NCBI RefSeq assembly: GCF_000682775.1
Contig: NZ_AWFI01000001.1
Span: 248,001-312,000 of the forward strand
Direction: 5' to 3'
Length of the DNA stretch: 64,000 bases
DNA from: Hyphomonas sp. L-53-1-40
Lineage (GTDB): Bacteria > Pseudomonadota > Alphaproteobacteria > Caulobacterales > Hyphomonadaceae
In this document: positions 35,950 to 45,584 of the stretch, piece after piece
Layout: each line of letters starts with the position of its first letter
Position numbering within the stretch: the first letter of the stretch is position 1
Position numbers and translations under genes: made by a program
The notes under the pieces: model-generated
Told to the model about the DNA's origin: nothing
The model's database searches: none
What the model saw: only the letters and a program-made list of their open reading frames with translations

Positions 35950-36863
35950 CCACCACACGCGGCGATGGCGGTGTCATCTGCGGTCATTGCCGCGGCCATG
36001 ACGAGGCCGTCATCGGCAAGATCCTGAAACTCCGATCCGTTGCCGTCGGCCAGATAGATATCGTCCAATCGCTCGCCGGAACGACCCAGCGTGCCGAAAG
36101 CGGATTCGACATCATTGCGGGCATTGCGATCCCAAGCTGCGGCGTCGGGGCGGCCAGTGCCGGTCCAAGCGATCAGCCGACGGGAGTCCACACCGCGTGC
36201 CTCAAGTGCCGCAATGTCACGGCCGCCGCGTGCCGAGGCGGTCATCATGAATTGAGGGTCAATGGCCGCGATTTCGGCGGCTTCGTCATCATTGTAGGAA
36301 ATCATGATGATGTTCTCTTCCGCGCCCGCTGCATAGACGGCCTCGGCCATATTGGCGAAGCTTGTGGTCTTCTTGCGGTCGAGTTCCAGAATGGCGCCGC
36401 TGTTTCGGGCCCAGATCAGGGCGTCGGTCAGCTTGGGCGGGCTAAAGCGCGTGTGACGATCATCATTGTCGACCAGGGTCAGGCCCGAGAGTTCTTCCCA
36501 GCTGATATCGGAGACATAGCCCCGGCCGGTCGTCGTTCGGTTCAGCCGGTCATCATGCATCAGGGTCAACACGCCGTCTCGAGTTTCGGCAACATCAATC
36601 TCGAAGACCCGGACTCCCTTGTCGAAATTGAACTGCATCGTCTCAATGGCATTCTCAGGATAGCCCGGCGCAGGGCCCCCGCGATGCGCAGCGATCACCA
36701 CGCCTCCGTTTTCACGCAGGCAGTCGAAATAGTCGGGCAGGCGCATGCGCGCAGAAGCTTCGGTGAGTGCGGGCTCCACGGCCCCTGACTGTGGGGTATC
36801 GCTTGACGGGCCGCAGCCAGACAGCAGGATGAGAGCGATAACAAGCAGTGCGGAGTGGTTCAT
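35946..36863 (-). CDS. Glycerophosphodiester phosphodiesterase, lipoprotein
   Basis: GDPD enzymes cleave glycerophosphodiesters to glycerol 3-phosphate and an alcohol. From the ATG at 36863 (AGAGGA upstream) the protein has 305 aa, with a lipobox LSGC at Cys17, so it is periplasmic and lipid-anchored. The catalytic motifs are intact: AHRGGPAPGYPENAIET (His and Arg), EIDVAETRDGVLTLMHDD (Glu, Asp and second His) and LELDRKKT. The glycerol-phosphate link suggests phosphate or phospholipid salvage, but I see no PHO box directly upstream. Confidence 0.9.
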   Translation of the reverse strand: MNHSALLVIALILLSGCGPSSDTPQSGAVEPALTEASARMRLPDYFDCLRENGGVVIAAHRGGPAPGYPENAIETMQFNFDKGVRVFEIDVAETRDGVLTLMHDDRLNRTTTGRGYVSDISWEELSGLTLVDNDDRHTRFSPPKLTDALIWARNSGAILELDRKKTTSFANMAEAVYAAGAEENIIMISYNDDEAAEIAAIDPQFMMTASARGGRDIAALEARGVDSRRLIAWTGTGRPDAAAWDRNARNDVESAFGTLGRSGERLDDIYLADGNGSEFQDLADDGLVMAAAMTADDTAIAACGG

Positions 36864-36963
36864 TCGGGTGGTCCTCTTCTTGCGCTGCAGCAATCGCACG
36901 CATAAACCGGTTCTAAATCAGGCAATTATTGCCGAAGACAAAAACATTACAGGGAGACTTACC

Positions 36964-38589
36964 ATGCTGGGTATCATGCAGGACTGGCCGCTGACGGTTA
37001 ACAAAATCCTCGAACACGCCAAGCGCATCAATCCTACACGAGAAATCATCACTCGGCGCGTGGAAGGCCATATTGTCCGCACGACCTATGCCAATCTCTT
37101 TGACCAGTCCAAGCAGGTCTCGAATGCGCTTATCGATAGCGGCATTCAGTTGGGCGACCGCGTGGCGACGCTGGGCTGGAACTCTGAACGACATATGGCC
37201 TCCTGGTATGGCGCCATGGGCATTGGCGCGGTGCTCCACACGATCAATCCACGCCTGCACCCTGAACAGGTCGCCTGGATCGCAAATCACGCCGAAGACA
37301 AGGTGCTCATCTTCGACAAGACCTTCCTGCCTATTGTGGAGGCCATCAAGGACCATCTGCAGACGGTGAAGACTTTCGTCATATACGCTGATGCTGACAC
37401 GATGCCGGAAAACTCTCTCGGTGCAATCCCGTTTGATATCTGGATTGATGGTCGCTCGACCGAGGTCCGCTGGGGCGACTTCCCGGAAGATACCGCATGT
37501 GGCCTTTGTTATACGTCGGGCACTACAGGCGATCCGAAAGGAGTTCTCTACTCCCACCGCTCGAACGTGTTGCACACGCTGATCACGATGGGCAAGGATG
37601 TGATGGGCATGGGCGCTGACGATGTGGTGCTGCCGGTTGTGCCGATGTTCCACGCCAATGCCTGGGGCCTCGCACTGTCCTGTCCTGCTGTCGGCTCGAA
37701 CATGGTAATGCCGGGGGCACAGATGGATGGCGCATCCATCTATGAATTGCTGGATACGGAAAAGGTGACGATCACCGCCGCGGTTCCAACCGTCTGGCTG
37801 ATGCTGCTGACACATTTGCAGGAAAACAACCTGAAGCTGCCGCACTTGAAGAAGGTACTCATCGGGGGCTCAGCCATTCCGGAAAAGATTCTTCGTGCCT
37901 TCGAGCAGGATTATGAAGTGGACGTTGTCCACGCTTGGGGCATGACCGAAACCTCGCCGCTAGGAACGCTGGGCGCCTTGCCGCCCCATCTCGTGAATGC
38001 CGACATCGACACGCGTATGGAGCAGAAGCTCAAGCAGGGGCGCCCGCCATTCGGCGTGGAGCTCAAGATCGTCGATGACGAAGGCAAGGTGCTGCCGAAT
38101 GATGGCGAGACGTCTGGCCGGTTGATGGTGAGCGGCGCTGCGATTGCAGCCGGATACTTCAAGGGCGTCGGCGGGGACGTGCTGGATGATGAGGGTTATT
38201 TCGATACCGGCGACGTCGCCAATATCGATGAGTACGGTACGATGACGATCACCGATCGCGCGAAGGATGTGATCAAGTCAGGCGGCGAGTGGATTTCCTC
38301 CATCGACATCGAGAACATCGCAGTCGGCCACCCGAAAGTGGCCAATGCGGCCGCTATCGGCATCTATCACCCGAAATGGGACGAGCGCCCACTGCTGGTG
38401 GTTCAAGCTGCGCCGGGCGAAACGCCGAGCAAGGAAGATGTGCTGGCCCAACTGGAAGGCAAGATCGCCAAATGGTGGACACCGGACGATGTCGTCTTTG
38501 TTGATGAAATTCCGCTTGGCGCCACGGGCAAGATCAACAAGCTGGCCCTGCGCAACCAGTTCAAGGACTACAAGCTGCCGACGGCCTAG
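36964..38589 (+). CDS. Fatty-acid/medium-chain acyl-CoA ligase
   Basis: This ANL-superfamily enzyme activates a carboxylic acid to acyl-AMP and then acyl-CoA. The ATG at 36964 (GGGAG upstream) gives 541 aa. A frame extension back to 36745 crosses the divergent lipoprotein start and is rejected. Motifs present are the P-loop [12 protein letters not shown], the WGMTETSP A5 motif, [29 protein letters not shown] with the hinge, and [14 protein letters not shown] with the catalytic lysine. Its close match to long-chain fatty-acid ligases of the FadD/AlkK type suggests medium- to long-chain acids. Confidence 0.92.
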   Translation: MLGIMQDWPLTVNKILEHAKRINPTREIITRRVEGHIVRTTYANLFDQSKQVSNALIDSGIQLGDRVATLGWNSERHMASWYGAMGIGAVLHTINPRLHPEQVAWIANHAEDKVLIFDKTFLPIVEAIKDHLQTVKTFVIYADADTMPENSLGAIPFDIWIDGRSTEVRWGDFPEDTACGLCYTSGTTGDPKGVLYSHRSNVLHTLITMGKDVMGMGADDVVLPVVPMFHANAWGLALSCPAVGSNMVMPGAQMDGASIYELLDTEKVTITAAVPTVWLMLLTHLQENNLKLPHLKKVLIGGSAIPEKILRAFEQDYEVDVVHAWGMTETSPLGTLGALPPHLVNADIDTRMEQKLKQGRPPFGVELKIVDDEGKVLPNDGETSGRLMVSGAAIAAGYFKGVGGDVLDDEGYFDTGDVANIDEYGTMTITDRAKDVIKSGGEWISSIDIENIAVGHPKVANAAAIGIYHPKWDERPLLVVQAAPGETPSKEDVLAQLEGKIAKWWTPDDVVFVDEIPLGATGKINKLALRNQFKDYKLPTA

Positions 38590-39104
38590 TTTGGGCTGAA
38601 CTCGGGAACAGGACGGGCGGCCGCTTCTTCGGGAGTGGCCGCTTTTCCATTTCTGGAGATGTCATCGATTAGCCATTCCATTTCGGCTATTTCCACCTTC
38701 TGAGCCTTGAGGATGTCATCGGCTAATTGCCGAACGCGTACGTCTTCTATGCCCGCCCTTTCGCTGGTCATGATGGCGATGGAATGATGCGGAATCATGG
38801 CGCGCATGTATGATTGGTCGCCTACAGTTGCTTGCGAGCGCACCAGAAGCAGGGCAGCAACAAAGAGCAGCCCACTGCCGACGAATATAGCGAGGTTCTT
38901 GCGGCTATCCTGATACATGTTGAGCATGAAGGCCAACATTACGATCGCCATCGACGCGGCCATGATGAGGGTCATGTAGAAGCGGGTCTCACTCCAATGC
39001 ACATGAGGCAGGGCGTAAGTGTTTAGATACATAAGTCCGAACATGACAATGGCGGAGGTCGTGATCATCAGGCCGAAGCGAAGATAGCTGCCGGAATGGT
39101 CCAT
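38586..39104 (-). CDS. DUF305 domain membrane protein
   Basis: This 172-aa protein has three N-terminal membrane helices (residues about 10-30, 42-62 and 70-89) and a C-terminal DUF305-like helical domain with the MIPHHSIAIMTSERA motif (His106, His107). That motif in related proteins is linked to metal (often copper) handling. The function of this one is unproven. Its stop overlaps the acyl-CoA ligase gene by 4 nt, tail to tail. Confidence 0.82.
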   Translation of the reverse strand: MDHSGSYLRFGLMITTSAIVMFGLMYLNTYALPHVHWSETRFYMTLIMAASMAIVMLAFMLNMYQDSRKNLAIFVGSGLLFVAALLLVRSQATVGDQSYMRAMIPHHSIAIMTSERAGIEDVRVRQLADDILKAQKVEIAEMEWLIDDISRNGKAATPEEAAARPVPEFSPN

Positions 39105-39257
39105 GGTCTTTCCTTTCGAATTAACGCTCAGGAGGTTCAGTTTGAACGTGAAGCAGCGGGCGCTGTTCCGAACGAATCTGTTTCATGAGACTGGTTGAGC
39201 TGGGCAGTGTGATCTATGTCAGGTGACAGGGATCATCCGGAGAGGGTTGAAAATACA

Positions 39258-40130
39258 ATGGATACGACAGAACAGACACAGGATGCCGGATGGCGCGGTA
39301 TGGTTGCCAAGGCGTCGCTTGCTTTGTCCATCTTTACCATTCTCTGGTTCATCATCGCAGCGCTTGGCACCAAGCTGGGCCTGTGGAACTGGCAGGTCGG
39401 GCTAGGTCTGATGACGATAAATTGGGGCCTCAAGCTGATCTTCGTGGCGCTCGGTGTCTCGGTTATTGCGGTGATCTTGTCATTGATCAAAGCCCCTCGC
39501 AAACGCGCTTTCATTCTGGCGTTCGCCTCGCTCTTGATTGCCGGGCTCAGCTTTGGACGTGTCGCAGCGTTTGGCGGGGAAGCGTCCCGCTTGCCGCCGA
39601 TCCACGACGTTCAGACTGACTGGTCCAATCCGATCATGCCGAGCGATGCCCTGCTGGCCGTCCGGGCCGAGACCGAGGCCATGAACCCGGTCGAAGCTGC
39701 ACCGATTGTTCCGGAATATGCTGAAGACCGTTGGCCGGGCACACCGGGGCGCCTCGTGTCCGAATTGCAGGAAGAAGCCGAATTCGATCCGACCCAGCAG
39801 GAAGACCGTGCGGACGCTCCTTATCCGAAACTCGACTCCTATATCACTCAAGCTCCCTCGGAAGCTGCATTCGAGGCCATCCTCACGCTTGTGAAGGAGC
39901 GCGGCTGGGCAATCGTTACCAGTGATGAGGCGACCGGTCGCATCGAGGCGACCGAAACGAGCTTCTGGTTTGATTTCAAGGACGACGTCATGATCCGTAT
40001 CCAGCCGACCGAAGAGGGCGGTTCACGCATTGATGTGCGTTCCACCAGTCGGGTGGGCCTGTCTGACCTTGGTGCGAATGCCAAACGGGTCCGCAATCTG
40101 CTCGACGATATCGAGATCACGCTGCGCTAG
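39258..40130 (+). CDS. DUF1499 domain membrane protein
   Basis: From the ATG at 39258 the protein has 290 aa. Three hydrophobic segments occupy about residues 15-35, 50-75 and 82-100. The C-terminal 150 residues form a DUF1499 domain (AFEAILTLVKERGWAIVTSD, IEATETSFWFDFKDDVMIRI and SRVGLSDLGANAKRVR). The function is unknown. An ATG at 39216 would add 14 residues; neither start has an ideal ribosome site. It overlaps the antiporter gene tail to tail by 4 nt. Confidence 0.8.
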   Translation: MDTTEQTQDAGWRGMVAKASLALSIFTILWFIIAALGTKLGLWNWQVGLGLMTINWGLKLIFVALGVSVIAVILSLIKAPRKRAFILAFASLLIAGLSFGRVAAFGGEASRLPPIHDVQTDWSNPIMPSDALLAVRAETEAMNPVEAAPIVPEYAEDRWPGTPGRLVSELQEEAEFDPTQQEDRADAPYPKLDSYITQAPSEAAFEAILTLVKERGWAIVTSDEATGRIEATETSFWFDFKDDVMIRIQPTEEGGSRIDVRSTSRVGLSDLGANAKRVRNLLDDIEITLR

Positions 40131-41338
40131 GTATCGGTTGTTTCCTTTGCCTGGGCTTCCGGGCCCAGGCGGAGGAGTCGTGCCGCCGGGGCAATGGTCC
40201 AGCCCTGAATGGTCAGCGAAATTGCCACGATCACGAACACGACGTTGAAAAAGCCAATGGAAATGGGTCCTGGTGCGATCACAGGATAGATCGCGAGAAG
40301 GATCGGTACGGCGCCGCGCAGGCCGACCCAGCTCAGGAAGACATTCTCACGGAAAGAAAAGCCCATCCATCCCACGCTGGCAAATACGGCGAGCGGTCGA
40401 GCGATCAGCATCAATACGGCGGCGCATCCGATGGCAGGCCAGATGTCCTCCAACAACGCACTCGGTGTGACGAGCAGGCCGAGAGTCAGGAATAGCACCA
40501 TCTGACAGAGCCACTGGAAGGCTTCGTTGAAGTCAACAATGCGATCAATGGGGCGCTTCAATTTGGCCTTGAGACTGAGGCCGGCAAGATATGCCGCGAG
40601 AAAGCCGCTGCCCCCAGCCAGCGAAACGCCGGTAAAGATGACGAGGGCGCCTGCAAGCGTCATGATGGGATACGTGCCCATTGGCAGGAAAAGGCGATCA
40701 AGAATGCGGGCCAGAAGCCTGCCGCCAAGGACGCCGCCCAAAATGCCGATACCGGCTTGCATGAGCAGAAACAGAGCCATGCCGGGGAGGTCCGCCGGCG
40801 CATTGGTCTGTATGGAGGCGACCAGCGTGGTAAGCGACACTGTCAGGAAAATGGCCATCGGGTCGTTCAGGCCGGATTCCAACAGCAGCGTATCCTTCAG
40901 GCGTTGTCTCAGGGCTATGCCGCTTTGCTGAACGAGAAGGAAGGTCGCGGCCGCGTCGGTAGAGGCGACCGCTGCGCCAAGCAATAGACCAACTTGCCAG
41001 GGCAGGCCCATGAATAGACAGGCCGCAACACCCGTGATGCCTGCTGTAATCAGCACACCGATGGTTGCGAGTAGGGATGCCGGCGCACCAGCGGAACGGA
41101 AGACGCTGCGTCCAGTTTCCAATCCGCCAGCAAACAGGATGACGGCCAGGGCCACGCTGCCAAGGTCGAACGCAAAGTTGAAATTACTGAATTGAATACG
41201 GCCGGGACCATCTTCTCCCAGCAGCATGCCGATGAGAAGTGCGATCAAGAGAAATGGAGCTCCTGCTCGCCTTGCCAGCGGCATCAGCGCAAAGCTGACA
41301 AATATGATGAGGCTGCAAAGGAAGACAAAGAGTTCCAA
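40127..41338 (-). CDS. CPA1-type cation/proton antiporter, short NhaP2-like form
   Basis: This 403-aa Na+(K+)/H+ exchanger-like protein has about twelve hydrophobic segments. Typical motifs are ILFAGGLETG, ASTDAAATFLL, LLESGLNDPMAIFLT (the transport-site aspartates) and SWVGLRGAVPILLA. It resembles the E. coli CvrA/NhaP2 membrane part but lacks the C-terminal TrkA_C/CorC-like regulatory region, since E. coli CvrA has about 580 aa. The start is a TTG at 41338 with GAGG upstream. The ion specificity is unknown. Confidence 0.88.
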   Translation of the reverse strand: MELFVFLCSLIIFVSFALMPLARRAGAPFLLIALLIGMLLGEDGPGRIQFSNFNFAFDLGSVALAVILFAGGLETGRSVFRSAGAPASLLATIGVLITAGITGVAACLFMGLPWQVGLLLGAAVASTDAAATFLLVQQSGIALRQRLKDTLLLESGLNDPMAIFLTVSLTTLVASIQTNAPADLPGMALFLLMQAGIGILGGVLGGRLLARILDRLFLPMGTYPIMTLAGALVIFTGVSLAGGSGFLAAYLAGLSLKAKLKRPIDRIVDFNEAFQWLCQMVLFLTLGLLVTPSALLEDIWPAIGCAAVLMLIARPLAVFASVGWMGFSFRENVFLSWVGLRGAVPILLAIYPVIAPGPISIGFFNVVFVIVAISLTIQGWTIAPAARLLRLGPEAQAKETTDT

Positions 41339-41446
41339 CGGGCATCCTCGGGTCTGAAATGGGGGAACTCTTTAGATAAGAGTGCCGCACCGCGTACCGC
41401 AAGGTGCAGATTCATTCGAATTCAAATAAGTTCGACTCCGCAGACT

Positions 41447-42886
41447 CTAATCGCGCGCGTATTTATCTTCGTATCGTATGATGTCATCCTCACCGAGATA
41501 GCTGCCAGTTTGAACTTCGATGAGGACGACGGGCAATTTCCCCGGATTTTCCAGCCGGTGAACGGATCCTACAGGGATGTATACGGACTGGTTCTCGGTG
41601 ACGATCTTGACGTCCTCATTGATCGTGACCTTGGCTGTTCCGGATACGACAATCCAGTGCTCGGCGCGATGATGGTGCGATTGAAGGGACAGCGACTGGC
41701 CTGGCTTTACCTGGATGCGCTTGACCTGAAAACGTTCGCCCATCGCAATGGACTCAAACCAGCCCCAGGGGCGATAGTCCCGCGGAAATTGCTCGGCCTG
41801 GCGTGCCTGCTTGGCCTTGAGCTCGGTAACGGCCAGTTTCACGTCCTGTGCGCGGGACGCATCCGCGATCAGCACCGCATCCGGCATGGCAACGGCTATG
41901 ATGTTCTTCAGACCGATACCGACGACTTCCAGTCCATTGTCTTCGGACCTGATCAGGGAGTCTTGGCAATCCATGACCGTGACATGTCCGCTGGTCGAAA
42001 CCCCATGCTTGTCCGGCCCGGTTTCGCGCAATACGGCGTCCCAGCCGCCAAGGTCTGACCATCCGCCCGAAAATGGCACGACGCTAAGATTTTCGGTGCG
42101 TTCCATGACTGCATAGTCGATCGAGATCGACTGGGCCCGGTTCCAGCTCTCCGGATCGAGCCTCATAAAGCCGAGATCCATCTGCAGGTCATCGACAGAC
42201 TTGCTCACGCATTCAACCATGCCCGGTTCATGTTTCTGGAAAGCTTCGACAATGCTTTTGACGCTGAACAGGAAGATCCCTGCGTTCCAGAGGTAGTCAC
42301 CACTATTCACCATTTTAAGGGCATTGGTCGCAGAGGGCTTCTCCACGAAACGCTTCAACTTGATGGGGGACAGACTATTGTCTTCCACCGGCTTGCTGAG
42401 CTCCAGATATCCGTATCCGGTTTCGGGATGTGTGGGCTGGATTCCGAACGTGACGAGCTGGCCTTTTTGGGCCGCATCGACGGCCGCATTGATTGACTCC
42501 AGAAATGCATCACTGTCCGGGATGACATGGTCGGATGGTGCGATCAGCATCAGGGCATCTGGTTGGGTCTTTTGCAGATGCAGAGCCGCAGCCAGGATTG
42601 CCGGGGCCGTGTTGCGCGCGTCTGGCTCGATCATGATGGAAGCGTCATCGATTTCGATGTCGGTGAGCTGTTCTTGCACGATGAACCGGAAATCCGCATT
42701 GGTGAGGACAAGCGGCGGCGTGAAGGCGCCTCCGGTCAATCTCAGCGCGGATGCCTGGAACAGGGATGTATCGCCGATCAGTGGAACAAATTGCTTGGGA
42801 TAGCTCTTTCGCGACAGCGGCCAGAGCCGCGTGCCTGCTCCACCGCACATCAGTACCGGAACGATGCTGGTCATCGATTTTGCCAT
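41447..42886 (-). CDS. manC: Mannose-1-phosphate guanylyltransferase / mannose-6-phosphate isomerase
   Basis: This bifunctional enzyme makes GDP-mannose for polysaccharides. The N-terminal nucleotidyltransferase carries MCGGAGTRLWPLSRKSYPKQ and FVEKPS. The C-terminal cupin isomerase carries RPWGWFESI, SLQSHHHRAEHWIVVSGTA and the terminal GEDDIIRYEDKYAR. The 479-aa length from the ATG at 42886 fits ManC/AlgA. No other exopolysaccharide gene is adjacent; glmS and a DegT sugar aminotransferase are elsewhere in the window. Confidence 0.95.
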   Translation of the reverse strand: MAKSMTSIVPVLMCGGAGTRLWPLSRKSYPKQFVPLIGDTSLFQASALRLTGGAFTPPLVLTNADFRFIVQEQLTDIEIDDASIMIEPDARNTAPAILAAALHLQKTQPDALMLIAPSDHVIPDSDAFLESINAAVDAAQKGQLVTFGIQPTHPETGYGYLELSKPVEDNSLSPIKLKRFVEKPSATNALKMVNSGDYLWNAGIFLFSVKSIVEAFQKHEPGMVECVSKSVDDLQMDLGFMRLDPESWNRAQSISIDYAVMERTENLSVVPFSGGWSDLGGWDAVLRETGPDKHGVSTSGHVTVMDCQDSLIRSEDNGLEVVGIGLKNIIAVAMPDAVLIADASRAQDVKLAVTELKAKQARQAEQFPRDYRPWGWFESIAMGERFQVKRIQVKPGQSLSLQSHHHRAEHWIVVSGTAKVTINEDVKIVTENQSVYIPVGSVHRLENPGKLPVVLIEVQTGSYLGEDDIIRYEDKYARD

Positions 42887-43015
42887 CGTTTGCTCTTTCA
42901 AATTACCCGCGAATCTCTTGCCTCAGCGCACCAGCAAAGGCCACCCTGAACACCAAGATTTTCCCTGTGTGACGGGCATTTGGTCCAGTCTGTCCAGGTG
43001 CCGGGTGAATACTGT

Positions 43016-43927
43016 CTAGCGGTCTTTCGGATCCAGCGCATCGCGCAGGCCGTCGCCGATGAAGTTGAGGCACAACAAGGTGACTGCCATCGTGACGGCG
43101 GGTGCCAGCAGCATCCAGGGCTTTTCTTCCATCCGGTGTGCGCCGTCCGAAATCAGCACGCCAAGTGAGGTAAGGGGCTCGTTCACACCGAGGCCGAGGA
43201 AGGACAGGAAGCTCTCGGCGAGGATCACCACCGGGATGGTCAGTGTGACATAGACAGCGACCGGGCCGATCACGTTCGGCAGGATGTGGCGCACAATGAT
43301 GTCCATGCGGCTGACGCCAGAGGCGCGCGCCGCTTCAATGAACTCCTTGCCCTTGATGGCGAGCGTCTGGCCACGCACAATCCGCGCCATGGTCAGCCAC
43401 TCAATGGCGCCAATGGCTGCGAAGATCAGTACGATATTGCGCTCGAATACGGTGAGCAGCAGGATCACGAAGAAGATGAAGGGCAGAGCGTAGAGCACGT
43501 CGACAATGCGCATCATGAAATTATCGACGCGACCACCGAGATAACCTGCCGTGGCACCCCAACTGACGCCGATCACGAGGCTGACAGCCGTGGCGACAAT
43601 GCCGACCATGAGCGAGATACGCAGGCCGATCATCAGGCGCGCAAGCAGGTCTCGTCCCTGCAGGTCGGTTCCGAGCGGATGCAGGCCTTCCAGCGTCGGC
43701 GCAATGGTGCGCAGGTCAGAAATGGTGCTGTATTTGTGGACCCAGACAAACGGCCCGACGACTGCAAACAGAATGAGGAAGCCGAGAATCCACATGGAGA
43801 CGACGGCGGCGCGGTTGCGGAACAGGCGCGCCCGGGCATCTTCCCATAGCGAGCGCCCCCCAATAATGGCATTCTGGACCGGTTCGATGCGACCAGTCGG
43901 GTCGAGGAGAGGATCAAGATCCGTCAT
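43016..43927 (-). CDS. oppC: Oligopeptide ABC transporter permease, OppC/DppC type
   Basis: This 303-aa inner-membrane permease has an N-terminal OppC_N segment (RNRAAVVSMWILGFLILFAV) and six core helices. The EAA coupling loop is EAARASGVSRMDIIVRHILP. The C-terminal FIGDGLRDALDPKDR is the classic OppC end. The ATG at 43927 overlaps the oppB stop (TGATG); a TTG one codon upstream is unlikely. No substrate-binding protein or ATPase gene is adjacent. Confidence 0.92.
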   Translation of the reverse strand: MTDLDPLLDPTGRIEPVQNAIIGGRSLWEDARARLFRNRAAVVSMWILGFLILFAVVGPFVWVHKYSTISDLRTIAPTLEGLHPLGTDLQGRDLLARLMIGLRISLMVGIVATAVSLVIGVSWGATAGYLGGRVDNFMMRIVDVLYALPFIFFVILLLTVFERNIVLIFAAIGAIEWLTMARIVRGQTLAIKGKEFIEAARASGVSRMDIIVRHILPNVIGPVAVYVTLTIPVVILAESFLSFLGLGVNEPLTSLGVLISDGAHRMEEKPWMLLAPAVTMAVTLLCLNFIGDGLRDALDPKDR

Positions 43928-44898
43928 CAATCGTACTTCACTTTCGGATCAAGCAGGGCGTAGAGAATGTCTGCTACAAGATTGAGCAGTACGATCAGGC
44001 CCGCATAGACAATGATTGCGCCCATCACGAGCGTGTAGTCCCGGTTGAGGGCGCCATCGACAAAATAAGAGCCCAGACCGGGCAGGCCGAAAATCTTTTC
44101 GATCACCACTGACCCGGTCATGACGCGTGCCATTGCGGGACCGGCATACGAGATCAGTGGCAGCAGGGCCGATGGCAGGGCGTGACGGGCAATTACCTGG
44201 CGTTCGGTCAGACCCTTGGAACGCGCCGTTCGAATATGGTTGGAGCGCATGGTCTCGATGATCGAAGCGCGCATCAGGCGGGAGATGATCGCAATCTGCG
44301 GCAGGGCCAGCGTGATCACCGGCAACGTCATGTTATGCCAGTTCATCCCGATATTCGGATAGGTTCCGAGACCGCCGACCGCGAAGATGCCGGCACCAAG
44401 GGCAAAGATCAGGATCAGGATCGGGCCGGTAACAAAGGTAGGGATCGAAATCCCTGCCATCGCAATGCCCATCACACCGTAATCGGCCGCTGAATTCTGC
44501 CTGAGTCCCGCAAAGACACCCAGCAATGTGCCCACCGCTATGCCCAGGCCCATGGAGAGAAACCCGATGGTAAGGGAGATTGGAAGCCCGTCGGCTATCA
44601 GGTCGTTCACGCTCTTGCCGAGCGTTTTGTAGGACGGTCCGAAATCACCTGTGACTACGCCGCCAACATAGCTCAGATATTGTTCGTGAAGTGGTTTGTC
44701 GAAACCGAACTTGGCTGCAATGGCAGCTTCGGTCGCAGGCGGCAGTTTCCGCTCACCATCGAACGGACCGCCCGGAGCGGCGCGCATCATCAGGAAAGCC
44801 ATCGTTATGATGGCGAGCATTGTGGGGATTGCAATTAGCAGACGCCTGAACGTATAGGCCCACGGAATTCGGCTGATGACACGTTGAAATGAGGACAC
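43927..44898 (-). CDS. oppB: Oligopeptide ABC transporter permease, OppB/DppB type
   Basis: This 323-aa permease is the first gene of the pair. The N-terminal helix is preceded by FRRLLIAIPTMLAIITMAF; then come RAAPGGPFDGER and FDKPLHEQYLSYVGGVVTGD, a typical periplasmic loop. The EAA loop reads RTARSKGLTERQVIARHALP, and PGLGSYFVDGALNRDYTLVM is near the C-terminus. The start appears to be a GTG at 44898 with no strong Shine-Dalgarno sequence. It pairs with oppC to form the membrane pore. Confidence 0.92.
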   Translation of the reverse strand: MSSFQRVISRIPWAYTFRRLLIAIPTMLAIITMAFLMMRAAPGGPFDGERKLPPATEAAIAAKFGFDKPLHEQYLSYVGGVVTGDFGPSYKTLGKSVNDLIADGLPISLTIGFLSMGLGIAVGTLLGVFAGLRQNSAADYGVMGIAMAGISIPTFVTGPILILIFALGAGIFAVGGLGTYPNIGMNWHNMTLPVITLALPQIAIISRLMRASIIETMRSNHIRTARSKGLTERQVIARHALPSALLPLISYAGPAMARVMTGSVVIEKIFGLPGLGSYFVDGALNRDYTLVMGAIIVYAGLIVLLNLVADILYALLDPKVKYD

Positions 44899-45034
44899 GT
44901 ACTTAAGTTATTCCGCTGCTGGTAGTAGGAATTTGATCATGCTGCCGTCACCGACGCTTGGCATAACGATCTGCAATCCTTAGCTTGTAGCGACAGCCGA
45001 TCAAGACCGCAGACTCAGGCAGGGACACTAAAAT

Positions 45035-45445
45035 ATGGCCGATATTCGCCGCGTTACGGAAGCTTTTGCTGTCGCCCCCCAGATTAATGAGGAGGATGTT
45101 GCGCAAATTCAGGCTGCAGGCTTCAAAACCATCGTCGCGAACCGCCCAGATGGCGAAGGCGGCGTGGACCAGCCCCGGATGGGCGCTATTCGTGCCAAAG
45201 CCGAATCCTTGGGTTTGGCTTTTGTGGCGCTGCCTTTCTCAGGCGCACCCACCCCAGAAGTCGTCGAGCGGATGAGCAATATCCTGAACGAAGCGCCTCA
45301 GCCAGTGTTGGCGTATTGCCGCACCGGGACACGATGCATTACGGCGTGGGCCCTGACCCATGCCGGGCAGGGTACAGGTCAGGAAATCGTCGATGCTGCC
45401 GCAGATGCGGGCTATGATCTGTCGAGTCTGCAATCGCTGCTCTGA
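45035..45445 (+). CDS. TIGR01244-type (DUF442) phosphatase-like/sulfur transferase family protein
   Basis: This 136-aa protein has the DUF442 fold, related to dual-specificity phosphatases. The active-site-like loop is AYCRTGTRCITAW with Cys95 and Arg100. The GFKTIVANRPDGEG strand-turn is the family's hallmark. Members occur alone or fused to beta-lactamase-like sulfur dioxygenases. Whether it moves sulfur or hydrolyses phosphate is unsettled. It is divergent from oppB. Confidence 0.85.
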   Translation: MADIRRVTEAFAVAPQINEEDVAQIQAAGFKTIVANRPDGEGGVDQPRMGAIRAKAESLGLAFVALPFSGAPTPEVVERMSNILNEAPQPVLAYCRTGTRCITAWALTHAGQGTGQEIVDAAADAGYDLSSLQSLL

Positions 45446-45469
45446 TCATCCTCCCAGCAGGCATTGTGA

Positions 45470-45487
45470 GCAAGTGGTCACACTTGC
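45470..45487. repeat. Inverted repeat between the TIGR01244 gene and the ATP-grasp-like gene
   Basis: GCAAGTG (45470-45476) and CACTTGC (45481-45487) flank GTCA in a perfect 7-bp inverted repeat. There is no T-run, so it looks more like an operator or a weak hairpin than a terminator. Confidence 0.4.
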
Positions 45488-45584
45488 GCCGCATTATGTG
45501 TGTTGTCAGTGATGACCGGTCATGCGAAGGCCAAGACAGGGAGGCGCTGGCCATGAGGCTGTATGCGCAAGAGGAGTGGAATGG

